Positions 1-6,896 are shown, counted from the first letter of the stretch. The stretch is 10,125 nucleotides of DNA from Verrucomicrobiota bacterium (GCA_003219345.1 QHOP01000146.1:1-10125); one strand, 5' to 3'. The notes: generated from the sequence alone by a model not told the origin. Translations and numbers: made by a program.

Positions 1-357
1 AACCGACCGCGGCGCTTCAGCCACAAACTTTCCGTCGTGATGCAGGAAATCACAAAGCACCAGCGCCGTGCCGGATTGCCAGGGCACGAAACGAACGGTC
101 GAAAAATCGGGCCGCATTTCAAAGTCGCCAAAACCTTTCTCCCAGTTGGCCAGCTTGAAGCCGTCCTGCGGGTCCATCTCGATGTTCACGGCGAGCAGAT
201 AATTGCACGCGTGCGTGCCATGTTTCACCACGTGGTCGAGGAAAAATTTCCCGGTGAACCGTTTGCCGACGAGCCGCCCGAACACGTCCGGAGACGCCAC
301 GATGACGGTGTCGATTCCTCCGTCGTTAATTTTGGTCCTGAGAGTTTGGAGGTTCAT
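1..357 (-). CDS. Glutamine synthetase family protein, N-terminal part (runs off the left edge)
   Basis: This reading frame is open from an ATG at 357-355 to the window edge, giving 119 codons with no stop. It reads as the N-terminal beta-grasp domain of the glutamine synthetase superfamily. Visible hallmarks are GIDTVIVASPDVFGRLVGKR near residues 14-33, HGTHACNYLLAVNIEMDP near 47-64, a WEKGFGDFEMRPD stretch and the PWQSGTALVLCDFLHHDGK block that precedes the catalytic domain. Family members condense ammonia or an amine with glutamate using ATP. The N-terminal pattern fits both true glutamine synthetases and gamma-glutamyl-amine ligases of the PuuA type. The residues that bind ATP, metal and glutamate lie outside the window, so substrate cannot be assigned. 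The ATG is the first start codon after an in-frame stop near 440, and no clear Shine-Dalgarno precedes it. The start overlaps the 3' end of the decayed PDZ gene by about 30 nt. Confidence 0.85.
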   Translation of the reverse strand, partial: MNLQTLRTKINDGGIDTVIVASPDVFGRLVGKRFTGKFFLDHVVKHGTHACNYLLAVNIEMDPQDGFKLANWEKGFGDFEMRPDFSTVRFVPWQSGTALVLCDFLHHDGKFVAEAPRSV

Positions 358-783
358 AATGTCGGTTATTCTGATTGCGGGGTCTTTCTCCGGGCTGAGC
401 TTGCATGCGCATCGGCGAGCCCTCGCGGACGACCTCGAGTGTCATCACCTGCCCGGCGGGTCTCGTCTGAATTTGTTCATGAAGCTCCTGCAAAGTCAAT
501 ATCGTCAGGCTGTCGATCGCCACCACCCCATCGCCCGCCCGCAAGCCGGCCTGGTCGCTTGATCGGCGCGCCGAAATTTTCGTCCTGGATCGAACAAGGC
601 TTGATCTGCCCCAGCAATCAGGTAATTTCGCGTCATAAATGCTGCTTTAGAAAACCGATTCCGACCGGCAAATCGCCTTGCAGAGCAGAAGCCCATCCAC
701 TAAGGTGCCTGCATGAAACCAGTGAGCGGAACATCTAACGTCGCAATGTCTTCGACCGGGGCGCATTTCTTTAGCTTCTCATG
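326..783 (-). pseudogene. Decayed PDZ-domain gene, possibly aspartyl-protease/PDZ type
   Basis: The minus strand carries a clear PDZ domain in the frame open from 646 to 326: SSDQAGLRAGDGVVAIDS, then a helix and a strand reading GQVMTLEVVREGSP. No start codon lies between the in-frame stop at 649-647 and the PDZ core, so this piece cannot be expressed alone as a normal protein. Protein-like stretches occur just upstream in the other two frames. One is EKLKKCAPVEDIATLDVPL (about 780-724), ending in a stop at 702-700. The next is a SALQGDLPVGIGFLKQHL segment ending in a stop at 635-633. The third, from the ATG at 636, includes LFDPGRKFRRADQ. The order (a glycine-rich GIGFLK strand, a basic FDPGRKF segment, then PDZ) resembles retropepsin-like aspartyl proteases with a C-terminal PDZ. 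That family match is inference; the PDZ itself is seen. At least two frameshifts or equivalent damage are needed to join the pieces. The 5' end is uncertain. Confidence 0.5.
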
Positions 784-911
784 TCGTGTCCGTGGCGGTC
801 ATTGTCACCAGGCCGATTGACTGCGCCGCAGCTCGAAAACAACGATCGCGAGCGTTCGATTAGTCTCTTCATCTGGCATTGCCAATTCAGTTGCGAAGCG
901 TCGGTTCGATT
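784..911. other. Intergenic gap upstream of the signalling operon
   Basis: This stretch separates the decayed minus-strand gene from the plus-strand signalling operon and should hold the operon's promoter. I see no convincing -35/-10 pair, operator palindrome or RNA gene in it. A 63-codon minus-strand frame crosses it (771-962) but overlaps the signal peptide region of the next gene and has no recognisable motif. Confidence 0.4.
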
Positions 912-1538
912 ATGAGTCGTAAATCCCCAGCCTGGGTTGTCCTCGTGGCGTTTCTCGCGCATTCGAGCCGCGTTCCGGCGACCCCGGTCGGCGATTATGA
1001 AACCAAGGCCAGCTATCTGCTCAACTTCGTGGAGTTCGTCGAGTGGCCTTCCGCAGCCTTTCCCGGCCCAACGTCACCCCTCGTGATCGGTGTTATGGGC
1101 AAAGACCCGTTCGGCGCGAACCTGGACAAGCTCCAAGGCAAAACTGTGAGCGGGCGCCAGCTGGAAATCAAACGGTTCAAGGGCGCCCTGGAATTCCGCG
1201 GCGAGGAAACCCCCGGCCGGCGCCAGGACAATCTCGCCGTAAAGCGGGCCAGAAAGCTTGCCGAACTGAGATCCTGCCATATTCTTTTCATCAGTTCGAC
1301 AGAAAAGAATTATCTGCCGCTGATTCTCAAACCGCTCAAAGGCGCAAGTGTCTTGACGGTGAGCGAGACCGAAGCGTTTGTGCGCGAGGGCGGAATCATC
1401 AATTTCCTCGAGAATGGAGACAGCTTGAAACTTGAAATCAATCTGGACGCCGCTGAGCAGGCGCGGTTGAAGATCAGTTCGAAATTGTTGAGCCTCGCCA
1501 AGATCATTAAGATCGAACATCCGGACGAGAAAAGATAA
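912..1538 (+). CDS. YfiR-like periplasmic protein (DUF4154 family)
   Basis: The protein has 208 residues. The ATG at 912 is preferred over an in-frame TTG at 879 because it places a signal peptide at the N terminus: a basic start (MSRKS), a hydrophobic core WVVLVAFLA (residues 8-16) and a likely cleavage near VPA (21-23). The mature part follows the YfiR/DUF4154 pattern: KASYLLNFVEFVEWP (32-46), a PLVIGVMGKDPFG strand (56-68), GKTVSGRQLEIKRF, then SCHILFISSTE (121-131), VLTVSETEAFVREGGIINF and the C-terminal LDAAEQARLKISSKLLSLAKI. In Pseudomonas, YfiR is a periplasmic repressor of the diguanylate cyclase YfiN. Here the partner is probably the membrane kinase encoded 1 nt downstream. The mature protein has a single cysteine, C122, so the disulfides of Pseudomonas YfiR cannot form within one chain. 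Residues about 92-117 form an extra charged loop. It is the first gene of the operon, with only a weak ribosome-binding site. Confidence 0.85.
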   Translation: MSRKSPAWVVLVAFLAHSSRVPATPVGDYETKASYLLNFVEFVEWPSAAFPGPTSPLVIGVMGKDPFGANLDKLQGKTVSGRQLEIKRFKGALEFRGEETPGRRQDNLAVKRARKLAELRSCHILFISSTEKNYLPLILKPLKGASVLTVSETEAFVREGGIINFLENGDSLKLEINLDAAEQARLKISSKLLSLAKIIKIEHPDEKR

Positions 1539-1539
1539 C

Positions 1540-3108
1540 ATGCGTTTCCTCCGAGACGTCTCCCTCAAACAGAAGCTGATGGTCATCATCATGCTCACCA
1601 GCAGCGCCGCCTTGCTGCTGGCCTGCGCCGCGTTTATCCTTTACGAACTGGCCGAGTTCCGCAAGGACATGGTGGACGACCTGACGATCAAGGCCGACTT
1701 CATCGGCGCGCAAAGCACCGCGGCCTTGAAGTTCAAGGAACCGAAGGCCGCCACGGAAATCCTCGACAAGCTCAAAACGGCAAAGCATATCGTCGCCGCC
1801 TGCACCTACGGCCACGACGGCAAAGTCTTGGCGAAATACCAGCGGCCGGATGTGAAAGAGGATTTCTCACCGCCGGAACCGCAATATAACGGGCATTCGT
1901 TTCACGGCGCTTACGTGGGACTTTTCCGCGAGATCATTGAGAACCGTCAAGACCTGGGCACGGTTTATTTGAAGTCGGACCTGCTGGAATTGAACACGCG
2001 CCTCAGGCAATACGCCAACATTGTCGCCGTCGTTCTGGTGGTCTCCATGGGCGTGGCCTGGCTGCTCTCCCTCCGCCTGCAACGGGTCGTTTCGCAGCCG
2101 ATTTTGCACCTGGCCAAAACAACGCGGGTGGTTTCGGTGGAAAAAAATTATTCGCTGCGTGCCGTCAAGCAGGGCAATGACGAACTGGGCGAACTCATCG
2201 ACGGCCTCAACGAGATGCTGGCGCAGATCCAGGCGCGCGACGCCGAGTTGGAGCAAGGCCGGCAATATCTGGAGCACCGCGTCCAGGAACGCACCAAAGA
2301 GCTGCAACTGGAAATCGCCGAACGCAAGCAGACCGAAGAAAGATTAAAAGCCACCGCCTTGCGGTTGGAGCGCAGCAACCGTGAGTTGCAGGACTTTGCC
2401 TATGTGGCGTCTCACGATTTGCAGGAGCCGTTGCGCAAAGTGCAGGCCTTCGGTGACCGCTTGAAGGCCGCCTGCTCGAAGGCTATCGGTGCCGAAGGCA
2501 GCGATTACCTTGACCGAATGCAGGCCGCCGCCAAGCGCATGCAAACCCTCATTGACGACCTGTTGGCCTTTTCCCGCGTGACCACCAAAGCCAATCCTTT
2601 CGAGCCGGTTGACCTCAACCGAATCGCGCAGGAGGTTTTGTCCGACCTGGAGGTGCGGATTCAGCAGAGCGGCGGGCAGGTGGAGCTGGGCGAATTGCCG
2701 GCGATTGATGCCGACCCGCTCCAAATGCGCCAGTTGTTTCAGAACCTCCTCGGCAACGCGCTCAAGTTTCATCAGGAGGGCAGGCCGCCCGTCGTCAAAG
2801 TCCACGGCCAGACTGTGAACCAGCCTTCGCGAGAGTCCGTAGCCAATGGACAGGTGGAAGAAGCCTGCCAGATCACCGTCGAGGACAACGGCATCGGATT
2901 CAACGAAAAGTATCTCGACCGCATCTTCATTCTTTTCCAGCGTTTGCACGGTCGCAGCGCCTACGAAGGGACCGGCATCGGCTTGGCCATCTGCCGCAAG
3001 ATCGCCGATCGTCATGGCGGCAGCATCACCGCGAAAAGCACGCCGGGCGAAGGCTCCACTTTCGTCGTCACTTTGCCGCGCAAACAGGCGAAGGACGTCG
3101 TCACATGA
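1540..3108 (+). CDS. Membrane sensor histidine kinase, CHASE8-like sensor, HAMP and HisKA/HATPase
   Basis: This 522-residue inner-membrane kinase begins 1 nt after the YfiR stop. Order of parts: cytoplasmic start; TM1 at about 13-35 (LMVIIMLTSSAALLLACAAF); a periplasmic domain at about 36-155 that looks like CHASE8 (FIGAQSTAALKFKEPKAATE, then a CTYGHDGKVLAKYQ strand); TM2 at about 160-180; HAMP at about 180-232; a coiled coil at 232-285; and a kinase core. The H-box is ASHDLQEPLRKV with phospho-acceptor H292. The N-box is LFQNLLGNALKFH (N406), G1 is DNGIGF (449-454), the F-box is IFILFQRLH, and G2 is GTGIGLA (477-483). All catalytic motifs are intact. The transmitter resembles the Cph1/phytochrome type, which pairs with Rcp1-like regulators such as the one encoded next. 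The sensor and HAMP layout is that of YfiN, with a kinase in place of GGDEF. That YfiR controls it is inference from gene order and family knowledge. Confidence 0.88.
   Translation: MRFLRDVSLKQKLMVIIMLTSSAALLLACAAFILYELAEFRKDMVDDLTIKADFIGAQSTAALKFKEPKAATEILDKLKTAKHIVAACTYGHDGKVLAKYQRPDVKEDFSPPEPQYNGHSFHGAYVGLFREIIENRQDLGTVYLKSDLLELNTRLRQYANIVAVVLVVSMGVAWLLSLRLQRVVSQPILHLAKTTRVVSVEKNYSLRAVKQGNDELGELIDGLNEMLAQIQARDAELEQGRQYLEHRVQERTKELQLEIAERKQTEERLKATALRLERSNRELQDFAYVASHDLQEPLRKVQAFGDRLKAACSKAIGAEGSDYLDRMQAAAKRMQTLIDDLLAFSRVTTKANPFEPVDLNRIAQEVLSDLEVRIQQSGGQVELGELPAIDADPLQMRQLFQNLLGNALKFHQEGRPPVVKVHGQTVNQPSRESVANGQVEEACQITVEDNGIGFNEKYLDRIFILFQRLHGRSAYEGTGIGLAICRKIADRHGGSITAKSTPGEGSTFVVTLPRKQAKDVVT
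3091..3095 (+). promoter_or_regulatory. Shine-Dalgarno for the response regulator
   Basis: AAGGA lies 9 nt before the ATG at 3105, inside the end of the kinase gene. It is the clearest ribosome-binding site in the window and supports independent initiation of the response regulator despite the ATGA start/stop overlap. Confidence 0.6.
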
Positions 3109-3569
3109 AAAACAAACCCATCACCCTCCTGCTCGCTGACGATGACCCGGACGACCGCCTGCTGGCCAGGCAGGCGCTGGAAAAAAGCCGGCTGGCCAAC
3201 GACCTCCGCTGCGTGGAAGACGGCGAAGAGCTGCTCGATTATCTCCGCCGCCGCGGCAAATACGCCGACCCGAAGGAATCGCCGCGGCCCGGCCTGGTCC
3301 TGCTCGATTTGAACATGCCGCGCAAGGATGGCCGCGAGGCGCTCCGCGAAATCAAGAGCGATCCGAAACTGCGGGACATTCCGGTGGTCGTGTTAACCAC
3401 CTCCAAGGCAGAGGAAGACATCGCCCGGTCCTACAACCTGGGGGTCAATTCCTACATCACCAAGCCGGTCAAATTTTCAGCGCTCGTCGAAGTCATGAAG
3501 GCCCTCGGCAAATACTGGTTTGAAATCGTTGAACTGCCGGGCCCCCGGCACGCCGACCGCCATGGATGA
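3105..3569 (+). CDS. Single-domain response regulator, Rcp1 type
   Basis: The protein has 154 residues and consists of one receiver domain. Its start overlaps the kinase stop as ATGA. The acidic pocket is in LLADDDPDDR (D12-D14). The phospho-acceptor is D68 in LVLLDLNMPRKDG, followed by T98/T99 in VVVLTTS and K120 in SYITKPV. The long loop between helix 2 and strand 3 (RRRGKYADPKESPRPG), the DLNMPRKDGREAL stretch and the KYWFEIVELP ending are typical of the Rcp1 group that partners Cph1-type kinases. It has no DNA-binding or enzymatic output, so it probably acts as a phosphate shuttle or by protein contact. The likely donor is the kinase just upstream (H292), and it could also exchange phosphate with the hybrid kinase downstream. 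Its last 8 nt overlap the hybrid kinase start, which suggests coupled translation. Confidence 0.92.
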   Translation: MKNKPITLLLADDDPDDRLLARQALEKSRLANDLRCVEDGEELLDYLRRRGKYADPKESPRPGLVLLDLNMPRKDGREALREIKSDPKLRDIPVVVLTTSKAEEDIARSYNLGVNSYITKPVKFSALVEVMKALGKYWFEIVELPGPRHADRHG

Positions 3570-5697
3570 TCCGCGTCTGAAAGTGCTGCTTGTCGAGGAC
3601 GATGAGGACGATTACGTCCTCACGCGGGAATTCCTCGCCGAAATCCGCGGCGACAATTTCGAGCTGGAATGGGTGGAAGACTACGACACGGGCCTGGAGG
3701 CCATTTATCAGGACCGGCACGAAGTTTACCTGGTTGATTACCGCCTCGGCAAAGGCAACGGCCTCGAGTTGCTGCGCGCTGCCGTCGTCCATGGTTGTCA
3801 AGCCCCCATCATCCTGCTCACCGGCCTGGGCGATCACCAAGTGGACAGCGAAGCCATGCGCTCCGGCGCCGCCGATTATCTCGTCAAGGGCCAGTTCGAC
3901 GCGCAACAGCTCGAGCGCTCCATTCGCCACTCCATCCTGCGCAAACGGGCCGAGCGCGATCTGCACCAGCAACTCACGCGCATCAGCCTGTTGAACCAGA
4001 TCACGCACGCCATTTCCGAGCGCATGGATCTGGAAAACGTGCTCAACGTCGTACTCGGCCAGTTGGAACTCCATCTCCCCATCGAGTACGGAACCGTGTA
4101 TCTCTTCAACCTGCAAGCGGGCACGCTGGGCCAGGCCGCCTCGCGACTCAAAAGCCAGTCGCCCACCGCCCACATGATCTCGTTCGACGAATTGGCGGTG
4201 CCCATCGCGGAAACAGGCTTGGAGGCGTGCCTGAAGGGTGAGCTCCTTTACGAGCCGGAGGTCGTGAAAACCGAGGCATCGCTTCTCAAGAAACTGGTTC
4301 AGACACAAATGGGTTCAGCCGTCGTGGTGCCGATGATGGTGGAGAAGAATCTTTTCGGGGTCTTCATCGCCGCCCGCGCCAAGGCCAACGGCTTCAGCAT
4401 CGGCGAATGCGAATTTCTGCGCACGCTCTGCGAACACGTCGCGCTGGCCGCGCATCAGGCCCGACTGCACACGCAACTGCAAAGCGCTTACGACGAACTC
4501 CGCCAGACCCAGCAGGCCGTCATGCAGCACGAGCGTCTTCGTGCCCTGGGACAAATGGCCAGCGGGATTGCCCACGACATCAACAACGCCCTCTCCCCCG
4601 TGTCGGGGTTCGCTGAACTGCTCCTCAGGAACGAGCAGAACCTCAGTGAGGCCGCCCACAGATATTTGAACCACATCAAAACCGCCAGCGACGACGTCGC
4701 CCACATCGTCACGCGGATGCGCGACTTCTACCGGAAACGCGAGGAGCACCAGCCGCTGCTGCCGGTCAACCTCAACCAATTGACCCAGCAGGTCATCGAA
4801 CTCACCCGCCCGCGCTGGCGTGACATCTCTCAGCAACGCGGCATCTCGGTGGAAGTGAAAAATGATTTCGATCCGAATCTGCCGGAAATCATCGGCACGG
4901 AAAGCGAACTGCGCGAGGGGCTGACCAACCTCATTTTCAATGCCGTGGACGCCATGCCCAGGGGCGGCATCATCACCCTGCGCACGCGGGTCGGCGCCTG
5001 GGCTTATGCGCGCGGCGGCTCCAAAACCCCCAGCCATGTTGTCCTCGAAGTCATTGACAGCGGCGTCGGCATGGACGAAGAGACGCGCAAACATTGCCTG
5101 GAACCGTTTTTCTCGACTAAAGGACAGCTCGGCACCGGCCTTGGTCTGGCGATGGTTTATGGCGTGGTACAACGTCACGACGGCGCCATCGAAATCGACA
5201 GCGCGCCCGGTAAAGGCACCACCATGCGCCTGATCTTCCCGGTGCGCGAAGCCACCGAGACCTCCTTCATCGAAGGCCCAGCCGCTGCCGTGACCGTGCC
5301 GTCGATGCGAATTCTGTTCATCGACGACGAACCGCTGTTGCGCGAATTGCTCAAGGAAATTCTGGAATGCGACGGCCACCAGGTCCACGTCGCCGATAGC
5401 GGTCAGAGCGGACTCGACGCCTTCCGGGCCGCCAAAAAAGACGGCAAACCCTTTGACGCTGTCATTACTGATTTGGGCATGCCGCATCTCGATGGTCGTC
5501 AACTCGCCCAGATCCTCAAAAAGGAATCTCCCTCCACACCGATCATCATGATGACCGGCTGGGCCACGCTGATGAAAGGAGAAGAGGACTTGCCTCTGCA
5601 CGTGGATGGCATCTTGAACAAGCCCCCCAGAATCACCGAATTGCAAGAGACGCTGCGGCGGGTCGCCGAACGGCGGGACGGTGGCGCGGTGCCATAG
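3562..5697 (+). CDS. Soluble hybrid histidine kinase, REC-GAF-HisKA-HATPase-REC
   Basis: The protein has 711 residues. ATG 3562 is chosen over an upstream in-frame start at 3520 because the receiver begins at once (KVLLVEDDEDD). No membrane segment is seen, so it is cytoplasmic. Order: N-terminal REC at about 5-125 (acidic pair E12/D13, phospho-acceptor D59 in VYLVDYRLG, T87, K109); a helix; GAF at about 150-300; a coiled coil; HisKA with H338 in SGIAHDINNALSP; N-box LTNLIFNAVDAMP (N460); G1 DSGVGM (499-504); F-box EPFFSTK; G2 GTGLGLA (524-530); and a C-terminal REC at about 582-700 (D588/D589, D637 in VITDLGMP, T665, K687). All phosphotransfer residues are present. The H-box and ATPase domain are of the NtrB/HATPase type and differ from the upstream kinase. 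The GAF ligand is unknown. It probably receives phosphate or contact signals from the preceding pair through its N-terminal REC and passes them to its own C-terminal REC. No output domain is attached. Confidence 0.9.
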   Translation: MDDPRLKVLLVEDDEDDYVLTREFLAEIRGDNFELEWVEDYDTGLEAIYQDRHEVYLVDYRLGKGNGLELLRAAVVHGCQAPIILLTGLGDHQVDSEAMRSGAADYLVKGQFDAQQLERSIRHSILRKRAERDLHQQLTRISLLNQITHAISERMDLENVLNVVLGQLELHLPIEYGTVYLFNLQAGTLGQAASRLKSQSPTAHMISFDELAVPIAETGLEACLKGELLYEPEVVKTEASLLKKLVQTQMGSAVVVPMMVEKNLFGVFIAARAKANGFSIGECEFLRTLCEHVALAAHQARLHTQLQSAYDELRQTQQAVMQHERLRALGQMASGIAHDINNALSPVSGFAELLLRNEQNLSEAAHRYLNHIKTASDDVAHIVTRMRDFYRKREEHQPLLPVNLNQLTQQVIELTRPRWRDISQQRGISVEVKNDFDPNLPEIIGTESELREGLTNLIFNAVDAMPRGGIITLRTRVGAWAYARGGSKTPSHVVLEVIDSGVGMDEETRKHCLEPFFSTKGQLGTGLGLAMVYGVVQRHDGAIEIDSAPGKGTTMRLIFPVREATETSFIEGPAAAVTVPSMRILFIDDEPLLRELLKEILECDGHQVHVADSGQSGLDAFRAAKKDGKPFDAVITDLGMPHLDGRQLAQILKKESPSTPIIMMTGWATLMKGEEDLPLHVDGILNKPPRITELQETLRRVAERRDGGAVP

Positions 5698-5756
5698 CCG
5701 GACTGCCGCAATCTCCGCGTGAACAGCGGGAAGAAGCGCTTTGCTGAAACGATTTT

Positions 5757-6590
5757 ATGAAAACGTACCGCGCCAACCGCCTGTTCAACGCCAAATCGTG
5801 TCGCTGCTTCGACGTCGCCATCGACCACGGCTTTTTCAACGAACGCGCTTTTCTGCAGGGCATCGAAAATCTGGACAAAGCCGTGAAGACGGTCGTTGCC
5901 GCCGCTCCGGACGCCATTCAATTGACCGTCGGCCAGGCTCACTTTCTCCAGTCGCTGCCCGGCAAAGAAAGACCGGCTCTGGTTCTGCGCACCGATGTGG
6001 CCAACGTTTACGGCTCCACCCTGCCGCGCGTGCTCTTCAGTCGCATGATCGAGGCGCCGGTCGAACAGGCGCTGCGTCTTGACGCCGCCTGCGTGGTTGT
6101 GAATCTCTTCCGCATTCCCGAACAACCCGAAGTCGCCGACCAGTGCATCCAAAACATTCTGCGGATCAAACCCGACTGCGACCGCTTCGCCATGCCGCTG
6201 ATGATCGAACCGCTCGTTTTTCAGCCGAACCAAAAGGCCGGTGGTTACATCGTGGACGGCGATCCCGATAAGATCCTGCCGCTCGTGCGGCAGGCGGTCG
6301 AACTCGGCGCGGACATCATCAAGGCCGATCCGACCGACGACGTGAGCGTTTATCACAAAGTTGTCGAAATCGCCGGGCGCATCCCCGTGCTGGTGCGCGG
6401 CGGCGGCAAAGCACCCGACAAAGAAATTCTGGAACGCACCGAAAAGCTGATCCAGCAAGGCGCTGCCGGCATTGTTTATGGCCGCAACATCATCCAGCAC
6501 ACCGACCCTGCCGGCATGACCCGCGCGCTGATGGCCATCGTGCACGAGGGAGCGAGCGCGAAACAGGCGGCCCAACTCATTAAGGCCTGA
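5757..6590 (+). CDS. DhnA/FbaB-type class I aldolase
   Basis: The protein has 277 residues, a normal length for the DeoC/LacD/FbaB aldolase superfamily (TIM barrel, Schiff-base mechanism). Visible signatures are FDVAIDHGFF (18-27, with the D23-H24-G25 turn), LVLRTDVANVYG, a central MPLMIEPLVF strand (146-155), GADIIKADPTDD with the probable Schiff-base lysine K189, VLVRGGGKAP (phosphate-binding loop, 211-220) and GAAGIVYGRNIIQH (235-248). These fit class I fructose-bisphosphate aldolases of the archaeal/DhnA type and also related enzymes such as LsrF or aminodideoxyheptulosonate synthase, so the substrate is uncertain. The ATG at 5757 is 59 nt after the hybrid kinase stop. The gene is on the same strand but need not belong to that operon. 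The nearby oxidoreductase hints at sugar or polyol catabolism, though the two are separated by a repeat-rich gap. No good Shine-Dalgarno is visible. Confidence 0.82.
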   Translation: MKTYRANRLFNAKSCRCFDVAIDHGFFNERAFLQGIENLDKAVKTVVAAAPDAIQLTVGQAHFLQSLPGKERPALVLRTDVANVYGSTLPRVLFSRMIEAPVEQALRLDAACVVVNLFRIPEQPEVADQCIQNILRIKPDCDRFAMPLMIEPLVFQPNQKAGGYIVDGDPDKILPLVRQAVELGADIIKADPTDDVSVYHKVVEIAGRIPVLVRGGGKAPDKEILERTEKLIQQGAAGIVYGRNIIQHTDPAGMTRALMAIVHEGASAKQAAQLIKA

Positions 6591-6637
6591 TGCCAGGCGC
6601 TCGTGGGTAGGGAACCTCCAAAAATATGGACGCAAAT

Positions 6638-6787
6638 CGGGGCCATGAACCCACCCCCAACCCCTCCGGAGGAGGGGAGTCAATGTCGGGGCACACTTGT
6701 CGAGTTCCCCTCCTGGGAGGGGCCAGGGGTGGGTAGGTCATGGTTTAAGCTCGACGATTCCAGAATCAGGCAGCGGGGCCATGAACC
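6638..6787 (+). repeat. 14-nt direct repeats flanking the inverted-repeat element
   Basis: The 14-mer CGGGGCCATGAACC occurs exactly at 6638-6651 and again at 6774-6787. The first copy overlaps the left end of the inverted-repeat element and the second lies 30 nt beyond its right end. They could be vestiges of another REP arm or of an insertion-related duplication. The span given covers both copies. Confidence 0.55.
6643..6743. repeat. REPIN-like element: two inverted copies of a palindromic GC-rich unit
   Basis: The left arm starts CCATGAACCCACCCCCAACC and runs to about 6679. The right arm (about 6704-6743) read on the other strand starts CCATGACCTACCCACCCCTG. After a 2-3 nt adjustment the two arms match over roughly 35 nt. 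Each arm also contains its own small palindrome (CCCCTCCGGAGGAGGGG on the left, CCCCTCCTGGGAGGGG on the right). Two inverted REP-like units with a short spacer is the architecture of a REPIN. The transcript could fold into a long hairpin and end or protect the aldolase mRNA. There is no T-run, so a classical intrinsic terminator is not supported. Confidence 0.65.
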
Positions 6788-6793
6788 GGCCGG

Positions 6794-6840
6794 AAGAGGA
6801 CGAATCGAGGACGAGGACGAGAACGACGACGAGGACGAAG
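6794..6840 (+). repeat. GAN-rich low-complexity tract
   Basis: A purine-rich tract built of imperfect GAGGAC, GAGAAC and GACGAC units with strict 3-nt periodicity of G. It lies between the REPIN-like element and the oxidoreductase gene. Short plus-strand frames through it would encode Asp/Glu or Arg/Thr runs and show no domain, so I treat it as a simple repeat and not as coding sequence. Confidence 0.6.
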
Positions 6841-6896
6841 GGGCGGTTCGTGGGTAGCCTTGCCAAAGCCGTTCCGTTAATCTCACCGTCTGCAAC

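Larger units (their letters stand above)
6601..6857 (+). repeat. 10-nt direct repeats bounding the repeat-rich gap
   Basis: TCGTGGGTAG occurs at 6601-6610, 10 nt after the aldolase stop, and at 6848-6857, 39 nt before the oxidoreductase start. Together the copies enclose the REPIN-like element and the GAN-rich tract. They may mark the edges of a composite repeat insertion, but a chance 10-mer match cannot be excluded. Confidence 0.4.

Noticed and set aside
37..738. 233-codon plus-strand frame at the left edge
   Set aside because: It is antisense to the glutamine synthetase N terminus and the PDZ remnant, whose minus-strand translations match known families. The plus-strand product shows no domain.
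879..911. TTG start 11 codons upstream for the YfiR-like protein
   Set aside because: ATG 912 directly precedes a normal signal peptide. The added residues would lengthen its n-region without benefit.
4315..5646. 443-codon minus-strand frame inside the hybrid kinase
   Set aside because: It is a shadow of the kinase gene caused by high GC in the third position. The plus-strand frame has all kinase and receiver motifs.
5499..6683. 394-codon minus-strand frame across the hybrid kinase end and the aldolase
   Set aside because: It is antisense to two genes with clear motifs and ends in the repeat gap. It has no recognisable domain.
6603..6857. 84-codon frame in the aldolase-oxidoreductase gap
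   Set aside because: It runs through the inverted repeat and the GAN-rich tract, so its composition reflects the repeats and not a protein.
6638..6857. CRISPR array
   Set aside because: The direct repeats here are too few and irregular, with no evenly spaced unique spacers and no cas gene nearby.
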